Counted from the stretch's first letter, positions 1 to 6,110 are shown. The stretch: DNA of 6,963 nucleotides from Candidatus Woesearchaeota archaeon (GCA_023269295.1 JAHFTU010000026.1:6516-13478), one strand, 5' to 3'. The notes: generated by a model not told the origin, from the sequence alone. Program-made: numbers and translations.

Positions 1-184
1 AAAGGCCGAATACCGAGCCTGTGTTTGCCCAATTCGCAATGTGGACAAATCCAACTATAGGAATGCTGGCAGATGCTGGCAGAAAATGCCTTATCGCAGC
101 TTTTGTGAGCTGGTCAAGCGCGACCATGGCTATGACTGCCGCGAAAAAAAAGGCGTGGCCTGATATTTTCTTGCTGATTACCAT
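1..184 (-). CDS. lspA: Signal peptidase II (prolipoprotein signal peptidase), N-terminal part, cut by left window edge
   Basis: The first 61 residues are visible; the rest lies beyond the left edge. LspA is a polytopic membrane aspartyl protease that removes signal peptides from lipid-modified prolipoproteins. Seen here: a basic start (MVISKK), a first hydrophobic helix at about residues 9-23, the first family motif DQLTK at 24-28, and the second motif NTGSVFG at 54-60 (family pattern N-x-G-[AIV]-[AS]-[FW]-G). The spacing of the two motifs, about 30 residues, fits the family. The two catalytic aspartates normally lie later in the protein and cannot be checked. The ATG at 182-184 overlaps the last 7 nt of the upstream coiled-coil gene (ATGGTAA), so translation is probably coupled. 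GGGGCGG just before the ATG is only a weak ribosome binding site. LspA is typically bacterial and is patchy in archaea. The family call is fairly sure; activity is inferred. Confidence 0.85.
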   Translation of the reverse strand, partial: MVISKKISGHAFFFAAVIAMVALDQLTKAAIRHFLPASASIPIVGFVHIANWANTGSVFGL

Positions 185-615
185 CCGCCCCGCTTCTTGA
201 AGTCCTGCTCTGTCTGGATGTACCTCTCAATTGTGCCGAGCCGCTGGTTGAGCGTTTCAAGCGCTGCCTTTATGGCGTCCAGCTTTGCAGAAACAATCTC
301 TATCTCCTTGCCTGCTGCGTAGGAGCGCTCGTAGTCCTGGTTCCTCTGGAACGCCTCAGCCTGCGGGGCTGCTCCCTGAAAACCGCCAAGAGGCTGGGAC
401 TGTGGGTACTGCGGCTGCGGTAAGCCGCCCATGCCCAAATTGCCAATGCCGCCAAACTGCGGGTCATACGGCATGCCGCTGCCAAAGCCAGGGCCCTGGC
501 CCTGCATCCCCATGCCCGGCGAGCCAAAGCCGCCAAGGCCGAGATTGTCGTTTAGCGCCAAATCATCCTTCTTTTTCCACGGAAGCACCTTTGCAAAAAC
601 CCCGAAAATGCCCAT
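178..615 (-). CDS. Small Gly/Pro/Met-rich protein with C-terminal coiled coil, function unknown
   Basis: A 145-residue protein that I do not assign to a named family. It has three parts. Residues 1-17 form a short hydrophobic/basic segment (MGIFGVFAKVLPWKKK), too short to span a membrane but able to lie on one. Residues 22-90 are low complexity, rich in Gly, Pro, Met, Gln and Phe (GMGMQGQGPGFGSGMP), and probably disordered. Residues 105-133 form a perfect heptad coiled coil: I105, V108, L112, I115, L119, L122, L126, I129, I133 (spacing 3-4 throughout). It has no signal peptide, so it is probably cytoplasmic or on the inner face of the membrane. I chose the ATG at 613-615 over an in-frame TTG at 634-636 because it lies 2 nt after the stop of the giant surface protein gene and has AGAGGTGGT 5 nt upstream. 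It overlaps lspA by 7 nt. A role as a self-associating scaffold is inference. Confidence 0.85.
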   Translation of the reverse strand: MGIFGVFAKVLPWKKKDDLALNDNLGLGGFGSPGMGMQGQGPGFGSGMPYDPQFGGIGNLGMGGLPQPQYPQSQPLGGFQGAAPQAEAFQRNQDYERSYAAGKEIEIVSAKLDAIKAALETLNQRLGTIERYIQTEQDFKKRGGW

Positions 616-617
616 TC

Positions 618-3600
618 CTAACCACCTCTTTTCCAAGTTAATACGCTTAGCAGCGCCCTTATTAGCTGGCTGAAAATTCCGCTCCCGCTTTTTCCCTTTT
701 CAGCTGCCTTGCCGGCTGCTTTCTTAGCCTCCTCGGCAGCTCCTGCTTTCTCTGTGACAAGCGAAAATCCTGGCGATGGCGATAGCGCAGTGAGCTGCTG
801 GCCTTTGTAAGCGTATGTTGCGCTCGCCGGGCTCGCAGATGACTGGCCTGCTGAGGAATCATAGCTGAGGTCATGCTCGCCATTCGGGGGAAGCTTGACT
901 GAAAAGCTTTTGTCATTGTCAGCCACAAGCGCGTCAATCTCCTCATCCTGAAGGTTCTTCAAATGCAGGCTCACTTTTATTTTTTCGCCTTTTGTGGCGT
1001 TGGCAGGCGTGACGTGCTTTGTGATTGCAATAAGGCTTTTTTCAGCGACGTCAATGACAGCTGTGTTTGACTGGACAAGGTAATCGGAGTTCTCGTAAGT
1101 GTATGCGGCTGTAGCCTGGCCTACAAAATGGTGGCCGATTAGTGTGGCTGTATCCTGATAAGTTATGTTTGCCTGGCCTTCTCCGGGGATTTCATCGATA
1201 TGCCAGCTCCTGCCGCCATCGCTCACAGTTATGTTCCTGACCGGCTTCTGCGCCCTGTTCTTCAGCTTAAGAAGCACGCTGTAAGTGTCAATGTTGGTCA
1301 CGTTCGCAGGAACCTGCTTATCAACCCCAAGGACAGGATTGTCAAAAATTTCTATAGTGGCAGGCTTTGACGCTGTCTTGAATATGACGCCATTGATGCT
1401 GTAGGCTGCGGTAGCCTGCGGCAGCTTAATCCTGCCAACACTCACGTATTTGGAACTTTCGTTTATAACATATTCTGTCTTGTTCTGCACGCTTATCGTG
1501 TACTGCCTGCCATCGTCCTCCACGACAACATCAGCCGGCTCAGTGCCAGTGTTTTTGACTTTCAGCTGAACGCCGAAGGTGTCGGTGTTATTCGCTGACT
1601 GAGGAGCAAGCTTCTCAAGGAGAATGACAGGGCCTTTGACATAATTGTCTTTTACTGAAAGGCTTGTTGCGGTGCCGTTAATAGCGTACTTGTCACCGTA
1701 AATATTCTCGTACTCCAGGCCTGCCATTGGAAAGTCAATTTCACCTGAAAACTTTGCCCTGCGCTTTTCAGCATCACTGATTACCACTGATTCGGCAGGC
1801 GCAAGCTCTGAAACCTGCACAGGCTCGCCGCTGTCCACAAGGTCAAAGCCGTACGCCAGCGGCAGCTTGAGCAGTATGTTCCTTGCGACCTTATCAGCTG
1901 CGGTATTTGTTATCACGTATTTGACTCCGAAGACCTGGCCAACGTAAGTCACAGAGTCAGCCAGTGACCTCGTGATGGTGAGCGGCAAGCTATCAGGCTC
2001 AACCGCAACAGGCGTGATTTTTGCAAATTCGTAATTCTGCGGGTCAGCATAAGTGTCGCTGCTGTAAGCGTCAGAATAGCGCAGGGTTGTGTTCACATAA
2101 AGGACAGCGCCCCTGCCAATGTGGTCCACCCTGAGCTTGTACGTGTAGGCAGTCACTATTCCCTTGCTAGGGACATCCACCGTGGCCTGGCTCTTCCCAA
2201 TAAGGGCAAATTCTGATGAGACATTGTCAAAAACAAAAACCCTCCTCAGGTTTGTCGGGCGGGAATTGCGGACAACCACTGCGACCTCAACATTATCGCC
2301 TGCCTTTGCAGTTGTCCTTGACAAGGTCTGTGTAAGAGTCACATCCTGCGTGGGCAAAACAGTAGCCGTGTCCTTAAACTCCCTGCTGAAATTGTCGCCG
2401 AATTCGGTGAAGTAGCTCACGTTAGTGCCAATAACATGGCCCGTGCTGGCGTTTGCCTTTGGAGCGTAAAAGTACTGGTCGGCAAGCAGGACCTGCTCGC
2501 CAGCGCCCATTTTGCCAAGGAACACATCAGGAAGATAGGCCAAATCCGTGCTTATGTTTGCGTGCACGTTGCTAAGCTCAGCGTACGGGTTGAGGTTTTG
2601 CAGCCAAACCTTAATCCTCCTCCTCTGGCCTGATTCCATCGTTGCTTCCTTAAGGGAATTCCTTACAATCACATCCTTGTTTGAAACGGCTACGCTCTGC
2701 TTCTTTTCTGGCACTGCTGTCATGTTCGTGTCGCTCGAGCCCTTATAGGACGCCCTCACGCGTATGCCTGAAACGCCGGCATTAGCGCCCTTGAATTCGA
2801 AAAACCATGATTTTGTCGTATTAACCCAGGCATTTGTAAGGTTGCTGATGCTAACATTCTTTGACTGGTTGGTGACCCTTGCCATTTCACCGTTCCAGAC
2901 ATAGTCCCACGGCGTTATTTTCTTAAACTCAAAAGGCAGGGAAGTGACTTTAATGCCTGGGTCAAAAATAACTTCCAGCGGGGCTATGGTAACAGTATCC
3001 TGCAGGCTGTTGGTGAGGTTGATTGTGATGTTGTTCCTTTCCCCAATAAGCGCTGTTGTGGAGCCGATGCCTGCGTACAGGCTAACTGCCTGGCTGATTG
3101 TCACTGTCTGGCCTGAACTGTATATTGTCTTAAGCTTAGAGCCGTCATTGTATTTTAAGGAGGCAACAAGGCTGCCTTCAAAAGCCCTGAGGGCCTTCAC
3201 CTTGTAAGTAAAGCTGATGGACTCGCCCTCAGCAAGCCTCCCTGTCCAGACAGCGCGGTCAGGCACCAGCAGGATGCCGTCAGTTTCAGTCACCACAAGC
3301 TCTTTCGGGAGCAGGTCTGTGTACGTAATGTTCCTGGCCAGCCCGCCAGTATTTGAAAGTGCCACTGAAAAGAGAACAGCATCGCTAACAATGGCTTCTG
3401 ACTTTGAAGCCGTTCTGGTTATTGCTATTACCGGGGACAAGGAAATGCCCCGCACTTTAACCTTCATTACCTTGCCGGTAAAGTCATACTGAACATTGTC
3501 AAGGCACACCCTTGCATTCCCGGTTGACTCGCAGCTGTTGTTGCTTATGAACAGGCTGCCCTTCCCGTAGTCAGCAAGTATCTGGTTAGTCTTGGAACTG

Positions 3601-3773
3601 AGGTAAATTGTAAACGTCTGGTCTTCCACAGTTATTGTATCTCCCGAAAGTATCCACTTGTCAACAGGCGTGGTGAGCGCAGAGGCCTCCCTTGAACTGG
3701 CTAAAGCTACAGCAGCAAACACCAACAGCACCAATGCAGCTGCGCGAATTCCCTTAGTATGCAAAGCACGCAT
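618..3773 (-). CDS. Giant secreted surface protein with about eight Ig-like repeats (COG1361 / DUF11-like), S-layer-type
   Basis: A 1051-residue exported protein. Residues 1-32 form a Sec signal peptide: basic start, hydrophobic core (AAALVLLVFAAVALA) and a likely AxA cleavage site at ASA-LTTP. No lipobox cysteine is present. Residues 33-110 form a distinct N-terminal domain containing the only two cysteines, C81 and C90, probably a disulfide. Beta-rich Ig-like units follow at about 112-226, 231-365, 367-475, 477-592, 596-708, 715-810, 813-909 and 914-1006, with DUF11/CARDB hallmarks such as VALSNTGGLARNITYTDLLP. About 23 N-x-S/T sequons suggest heavy N-glycosylation. The end is an Ala/Lys/Glu linker (1010-1030) and a short segment, GIFSQLIRALLSVLTWKRGG, with no proper membrane span. 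A TAA stop lies in frame upstream, so the ATG at 3771-3773 is the natural start. It follows the two-helix membrane protein gene by 39 nt. A cell-envelope structural or adhesive role is inferred from architecture. Confidence 0.93.
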   Translation of the reverse strand: MRALHTKGIRAAALVLLVFAAVALASSREASALTTPVDKWILSGDTITVEDQTFTIYLSSKTNQILADYGKGSLFISNNSCESTGNARVCLDNVQYDFTGKVMKVKVRGISLSPVIAITRTASKSEAIVSDAVLFSVALSNTGGLARNITYTDLLPKELVVTETDGILLVPDRAVWTGRLAEGESISFTYKVKALRAFEGSLVASLKYNDGSKLKTIYSSGQTVTISQAVSLYAGIGSTTALIGERNNITINLTNSLQDTVTIAPLEVIFDPGIKVTSLPFEFKKITPWDYVWNGEMARVTNQSKNVSISNLTNAWVNTTKSWFFEFKGANAGVSGIRVRASYKGSSDTNMTAVPEKKQSVAVSNKDVIVRNSLKEATMESGQRRRIKVWLQNLNPYAELSNVHANISTDLAYLPDVFLGKMGAGEQVLLADQYFYAPKANASTGHVIGTNVSYFTEFGDNFSREFKDTATVLPTQDVTLTQTLSRTTAKAGDNVEVAVVVRNSRPTNLRRVFVFDNVSSEFALIGKSQATVDVPSKGIVTAYTYKLRVDHIGRGAVLYVNTTLRYSDAYSSDTYADPQNYEFAKITPVAVEPDSLPLTITRSLADSVTYVGQVFGVKYVITNTAADKVARNILLKLPLAYGFDLVDSGEPVQVSELAPAESVVISDAEKRRAKFSGEIDFPMAGLEYENIYGDKYAINGTATSLSVKDNYVKGPVILLEKLAPQSANNTDTFGVQLKVKNTGTEPADVVVEDDGRQYTISVQNKTEYVINESSKYVSVGRIKLPQATAAYSINGVIFKTASKPATIEIFDNPVLGVDKQVPANVTNIDTYSVLLKLKNRAQKPVRNITVSDGGRSWHIDEIPGEGQANITYQDTATLIGHHFVGQATAAYTYENSDYLVQSNTAVIDVAEKSLIAITKHVTPANATKGEKIKVSLHLKNLQDEEIDALVADNDKSFSVKLPPNGEHDLSYDSSAGQSSASPASATYAYKGQQLTALSPSPGFSLVTEKAGAAEEAKKAAGKAAEKGKSGSGIFSQLIRALLSVLTWKRGG
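621..629 (-). promoter_or_regulatory. Shine-Dalgarno site that fixes the start of the coiled-coil gene
   Basis: The minus strand reads AGAGGTGGT ending 5 nt before the ATG at 613-615. It resembles the archaeal anti-SD complement GGAGGTGATC. It is embedded in the last codons (Lys-Arg-Gly-Gly) of the upstream surface protein gene, which fits translational coupling between the two genes and argues against the upstream TTG start, which the site would follow rather than precede. Confidence 0.7.
756..1631 (-). repeat. Three tandem diverged Ig-like repeats at the C-terminal end of the surface protein
   Basis: Residues 715-810, 813-909 and 914-1006 align as units of roughly 95 residues. Shared positions include PVILLEKLAPQ / PVLGVDKQVPA / LIAITKHVTPA at the start, VQLKVKN / VLLKLKN / VSLHLKN in the middle, and ATAAYSI / ATAAYTY / ASATYAY near the end. 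Repetition is visible in protein but not obvious in DNA, so the duplications are old rather than recent. Confidence 0.75.
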
Positions 3774-3789
3774 GCCCAGCGTAACAACA

Positions 3790-3796
3790 CACCTCT
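3790..3796 (-). promoter_or_regulatory. Shine-Dalgarno site for the giant surface protein gene
   Basis: The minus strand reads AGAGGTG within the 39-nt gap after the membrane protein gene, 16 nt before the ATG at 3771-3773. The spacing is longer than usual, but no other in-frame start codon lies nearer, and an in-frame TAA blocks extension upstream. Confidence 0.5.
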
Positions 3797-3812
3797 TTTT
3801 CCTGATTATTCC

Positions 3813-4526
3813 TTAACCCGCAGCTTTTCCCTGCGCATTATCCATCATCCTGCCTTGAATTCCTGCCTGCAGATTTCCCTGCAAAAGCTTTTCAGCAACC
3901 TTCCTGAAAAGCGATTCAGGCAAAAACCTGACTACCTTGAAAACAGCTGTCTCTGGGTAAATAACAATATCGCCTTTTTTATAGCCGGATATGATAAGCA
4001 GCGGGTCACTGCTGAACTGGCTGGCAAACAGCGCAGAGAGAACAGACGCCCTCTGCTCAGGGCTGCTCACCCTCAGCTGCTGAAGCACCATTTCCCTGCT
4101 CACATTGCCGCCTTCAACATCCATTGTTTCAGGCACTTCGCCCAATATGGGCTCTTCCTTGAGCATGATAAGCTTAAAATTATCGCCTTTCATAGCGGCA
4201 AAGTCATTCCTGCTGAATGCAGCACTAAGCTTCTCCACTTCAGCGCCTGAAAGCGGCTGCACCGACTCATTCCCTTTACCAATTATCCCTGAAGTTATTT
4301 TTGTGCCATTATCAGCAGTGAAAAGCATAAGCTTGCCGCTTGCCTGAAAATGATTCTGAAAATCAAGCGCGTCCCTCACGACAACCACAGCAGCAACCCC
4401 TGAAACTATTGACAAAACAGCGCTCACCAGCAGCAACCCCTGAAACACGCCCTTGGCAACCTTGAAAATCACTACAGCTGCAACCACAACCACTGCCAGC
4501 ATTACAAACAGGGAAATCTCAGGCAT
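3813..4526 (-). CDS. Membrane protein with N-terminal two-helix hairpin and large probably external domain, function unknown
   Basis: A 237-residue protein of no family I recognise. Two hydrophobic helices lie at about residues 5-21 (ISLFVMLAVVVVAAVVI) and 27-50, joined by a short basic turn with K22 and K25. The positive-inside rule puts this turn in the cytoplasm, so the N-terminus and the domain of about 185 residues at 51-237 would face outwards. That domain has no cysteine, two possible sequons (N86, N141), a mixed alpha/beta look, and an amphipathic stretch near 205-220. It is the first gene of the surface operon: the ATG at 4524-4526 has GAGAGGT upstream and a TATA-like box about 60 nt away, and the giant Ig-like protein follows after 39 nt. 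It could help export, anchor or assemble that protein; this is inference from gene order only. TM2 is encoded over a 19-bp direct repeat. Confidence 0.88.
   Translation of the reverse strand: MPEISLFVMLAVVVVAAVVIFKVAKGVFQGLLLVSAVLSIVSGVAAVVVVRDALDFQNHFQASGKLMLFTADNGTKITSGIIGKGNESVQPLSGAEVEKLSAAFSRNDFAAMKGDNFKLIMLKEEPILGEVPETMDVEGGNVSREMVLQQLRVSSPEQRASVLSALFASQFSSDPLLIISGYKKGDIVIYPETAVFKVVRFLPESLFRKVAEKLLQGNLQAGIQGRMMDNAQGKAAG
4388..4446. repeat. Perfect 19-bp direct repeat, copies 40 bp apart, inside the second membrane helix
   Basis: CAGCAGCAACCCCTGAAAC occurs at 4388-4406 and again at 4428-4446. The 40-bp offset is not a multiple of three, so the two copies are read in different frames on the minus strand: one encodes FQGLLL and the other VSGVAAV. 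Both products suit a hydrophobic helix. Recombination between the copies would remove 40 bp and shift the frame. Confidence 0.9.
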
Positions 4527-4537
4527 CCGACAGCTTT

Positions 4538-4544
4538 ACCTCTC
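4538..4544 (-). promoter_or_regulatory. Shine-Dalgarno site for the two-helix membrane protein gene
   Basis: The minus strand reads GAGAGGT, 11 nt before the ATG at 4524-4526. Together with the position of the TATA-like box, this indicates a leadered transcript of roughly 35-40 nt. Confidence 0.6.
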
Positions 4545-4583
4545 TTTAAACATTCGTTTAACGCCTCAAATATCCTGTCACAG

Positions 4584-4593
4584 CTTATTTAAA
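4584..4593 (-). promoter_or_regulatory. Archaeal TATA box/BRE for the surface-protein operon
   Basis: The minus strand reads TTTAAATAAG preceded by the purine-rich ACAAAG, a good fit to an archaeal BRE-TATA element. With the usual spacing of about 25 nt, transcription would start near 4563, about 37 nt before the ATG at 4526. The box overlaps the stop codon of the glycosylase gene. No oligo-T terminator separates the two genes, so some read-through is possible. Confidence 0.6.
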
Positions 4594-5320
4594 CTTTGTT
4601 GTTTTCACTGTTTTTCACATCACCAAGAGCAGCTCTTCCGTAGCCACACAAACCGATGAGGGGGCACTTTTCACACAGCGGCTCTCGCTTGGTGCAGAAC
4701 TTCTTGCCAAGCTCAACCAGAAGGGCATGATACTGGCTGAAATCCTTGGCAGTTCTCATCTCCAGCGGCAGATTCGCAACAATCAGATGCTGCAACTTAT
4801 CGTAGCTGACATCGCCGCTGCAAATTCCAACCCTTGAAAAGATGCGCTTAGTATAAGCGTCCACAACAAAAGCGGCTTTGTTCGCAGCATAAAGAAGAAT
4901 AGAATCTGCGGTCTCAGGGCCAACGCCTTTAAGCTGCAGCAGCTCGTGCCTCAATTCACTGGCGTCTTTTTGCAGCAGCCTTTTGACATCGCCGCCGTAA
5001 TTGCCGCAGACATGCCGGGCAAAAAGTTGCAGGCGCCCGGCTTTCTGGTTAAAGTACCCGGATGATTTTATTAGTTGAGCCACTTTTTCCTTTTTGGCAG
5101 CTGCTATTTTCCGAAAGTCCACCATGCCAGCAGCAGCCAAATTGCGAATCGCCTTCTCCACATTCTTCCAGGACGTGTTTTGGGTCAGGATGGCGCCAAT
5201 AATGACTTCAGTTTCCCTGTTCGGGGTGATTGTGGGCCACCATTGCTGATGGCCAAAAAAGCTGACAATGCGGGAATAAACCTCAGAAACAATTTTGGCA
5301 TTAGGGGCAGCAGTTGCCAT
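4589..5320 (-). CDS. HhH-GPD DNA glycosylase, endonuclease III / MagIII-related (COG2231), with 4Fe-4S cluster
   Basis: A 243-residue base-excision repair glycosylase of the endonuclease III superfamily. Visible in order: WWPT at 27-30 and IIGAILTQNTSWKNVEKAI at 40-58, both typical of the COG2231 branch that includes H. pylori MagIII; the helix-hairpin-helix LKGVGPETADSILLYA at about 130-145; the catalytic aspartate D154 in VVDAYTKRI; and cluster ligands C209-x6-C216-x2-C219-x5-C225. The lysine that gives classical Nth its lyase activity (GVGRKTA) is replaced by E136 (GVGPETA), so a monofunctional glycosylase acting on alkylated or otherwise damaged bases is the likely activity. The exact substrate cannot be read from sequence. 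The ATG at 5318-5320 sits about 25 nt from a TATA-like box with no Shine-Dalgarno site, suggesting a leaderless mRNA. Length is slightly above the roughly 210-220 residues common in this group. Confidence 0.9.
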   Translation of the reverse strand: MATAAPNAKIVSEVYSRIVSFFGHQQWWPTITPNRETEVIIGAILTQNTSWKNVEKAIRNLAAAGMVDFRKIAAAKKEKVAQLIKSSGYFNQKAGRLQLFARHVCGNYGGDVKRLLQKDASELRHELLQLKGVGPETADSILLYAANKAAFVVDAYTKRIFSRVGICSGDVSYDKLQHLIVANLPLEMRTAKDFSQYHALLVELGKKFCTKREPLCEKCPLIGLCGYGRAALGDVKNSENNKV

Positions 5321-5340
5321 AACAAAAGAACAATCTCTGG

Positions 5341-5352
5341 CTTATTTATTGC
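5341..5352 (-). promoter_or_regulatory. TATA-like box for the DNA glycosylase gene (leaderless)
   Basis: In the 32-nt gap after the preceding gene the minus strand reads GCAATAAATAAG. Its centre is about 25 nt from the A of the ATG at 5320, so transcription should start at or next to the start codon. The bases before the ATG (TTCTTTTGTT) contain no Shine-Dalgarno site, in agreement. Confidence 0.55.
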
Positions 5353-6069
5353 TTATGATTTGTAATTACCTTGCTGCACGCCAAGCGAAGACGGCAAGCT
5401 GAGCTGCCTCTCGCCCTCTGCAAACCTGTTTGCAAAATGCCCAAAAACAACCTGGTCGATGCTAGTTTTAAGCTGCCTAGCCGGCATGTAGCCTGTTTTT
5501 GAATTCGGACTTATGAACGGGCTTGTAAATGCCTGCATAAATCCGTCTGCCACGTATTGCGGCAGCTGCCGAAGCCTAGCAGGCAAGTTGCCATCTTCAT
5601 CAGCGCTGTAGGTTTGCCCGCACAGGTCATCCAGCTTTGCAAGCAATGCCCTGTTACGTAAGTTTTTCGAGACAGCTGCTCGTGCAGCGCCCACAACCTG
5701 CCAAAAGTTGTGCCTATTGACCGCTTTATCCCACCTAAGATCGTCCATTTTTAAAAGCCATGCGCCTGCGTAAAGCTCGAATATCTGAGAAGGGTTCAAG
5801 GCAAGGAGCAATTCATGAGGCACCTGCACCTTCTGGCTTATGTCTAAGTTATGAATGCCATAATATGCCATTTCAACAAGCCCGGCAGCCTGCTTTGCCT
5901 CTTTAGGATTAACGATGGGGTCAGAATTAACAACCGAACCGTCCTCAGCCTTGCTCTCGGACTGGCCTGCCATGACTTGCCCTATAAAGTAAAGCTGCAA
6001 GCCGTAGTTGAACCTATGCTTTAGCCCGTCAGGCAGTCCACCGCCAAAAAGATCCATGCGCTGTTGCAT
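5353..6069 (-). CDS. Soluble conserved-looking protein, function unknown
   Basis: A 238-residue protein I do not recognise. It has no signal peptide, no membrane helix and only one cysteine (C150), so it is probably cytoplasmic. It looks mostly helical in the middle, with aromatic-rich stretches such as GLVEMAYYGIHN, NPSQIFELYAGAWLL and NRHNFWQVVGAARAAV. No nucleotide-binding loop, metal-ligand cluster or helix-turn-helix stands out. Start choice: an in-frame TTG at 6076-6078 and a later ATG at 6055-6057 exist, but the ATG at 6067-6069 lies about 27 nt from a TATA-like box, which fits a leaderless transcript, and no Shine-Dalgarno site favours another start. It sits between rps8e and the DNA glycosylase gene with promoters on both sides, so the neighbours say little about its job. 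It reads as a real gene: full length, codon use like the neighbours, and flanked by promoter and stop signals. Confidence 0.8.
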   Translation of the reverse strand: MQQRMDLFGGGLPDGLKHRFNYGLQLYFIGQVMAGQSESKAEDGSVVNSDPIVNPKEAKQAAGLVEMAYYGIHNLDISQKVQVPHELLLALNPSQIFELYAGAWLLKMDDLRWDKAVNRHNFWQVVGAARAAVSKNLRNRALLAKLDDLCGQTYSADEDGNLPARLRQLPQYVADGFMQAFTSPFISPNSKTGYMPARQLKTSIDQVVFGHFANRFAEGERQLSLPSSLGVQQGNYKS

Positions 6070-6092
6070 GAAGAACAAGCAACCTAACTATG

Positions 6093-6100
6093 CTTTTAAA
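6093..6100 (-). promoter_or_regulatory. TATA box for the 238-residue unknown gene (leaderless)
   Basis: The minus strand reads TTTAAAAG preceded by CACAAGA. Its centre is about 27 nt upstream of the ATG at 6067-6069, so the transcript probably begins at that codon. This supports that ATG over the upstream TTG. Confidence 0.55.
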
Positions 6101-6110
6101 TCTTGTGCGG

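Noticed and set aside
63..82. Perfect 10-bp tandem repeat (ATGCTGGCAG twice) inside lspA, suspected frameshift
   Set aside because: The frame is intact on both sides and the distance between the DQLTK and NTGSVFG motifs is normal for LspA, so no frameshift is indicated.
144..151. Run of eight A (eight T in the gene) near the start of lspA, possible slippage or sequencing error
   Set aside because: It encodes part of FFF in the first membrane helix and the frame continues correctly into the conserved motifs; nothing suggests programmed slippage.
613..636. Longer form of the coiled-coil protein starting at TTG (634-636)
   Set aside because: The strong AGAGGTGGT site falls downstream of the TTG and correctly spaced for the ATG at 613-615, which also follows the previous stop by 2 nt.
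285..641. 118-codon open frame on the plus strand opposite the coiled-coil gene
   Set aside because: It is opposite the Gly/Pro-rich segment, whose biased codons suppress stops on the other strand; the predicted protein is Pro/Ser/Arg-rich with no recognisable feature.
3887..3912. 9-bp inverted repeat (GCTTTTCAG / CTGAAAAGC, 8-nt loop), possible terminator
   Set aside because: It lies inside the membrane protein coding region, is not followed by a T-run, and one such stem is expected by chance in a window this size.
3759..4250. 163-codon open frame on the plus strand
   Set aside because: It lies antisense to the two-helix membrane protein gene, has no promoter or ribosome site, and its composition looks like a shadow of the minus-strand codons.
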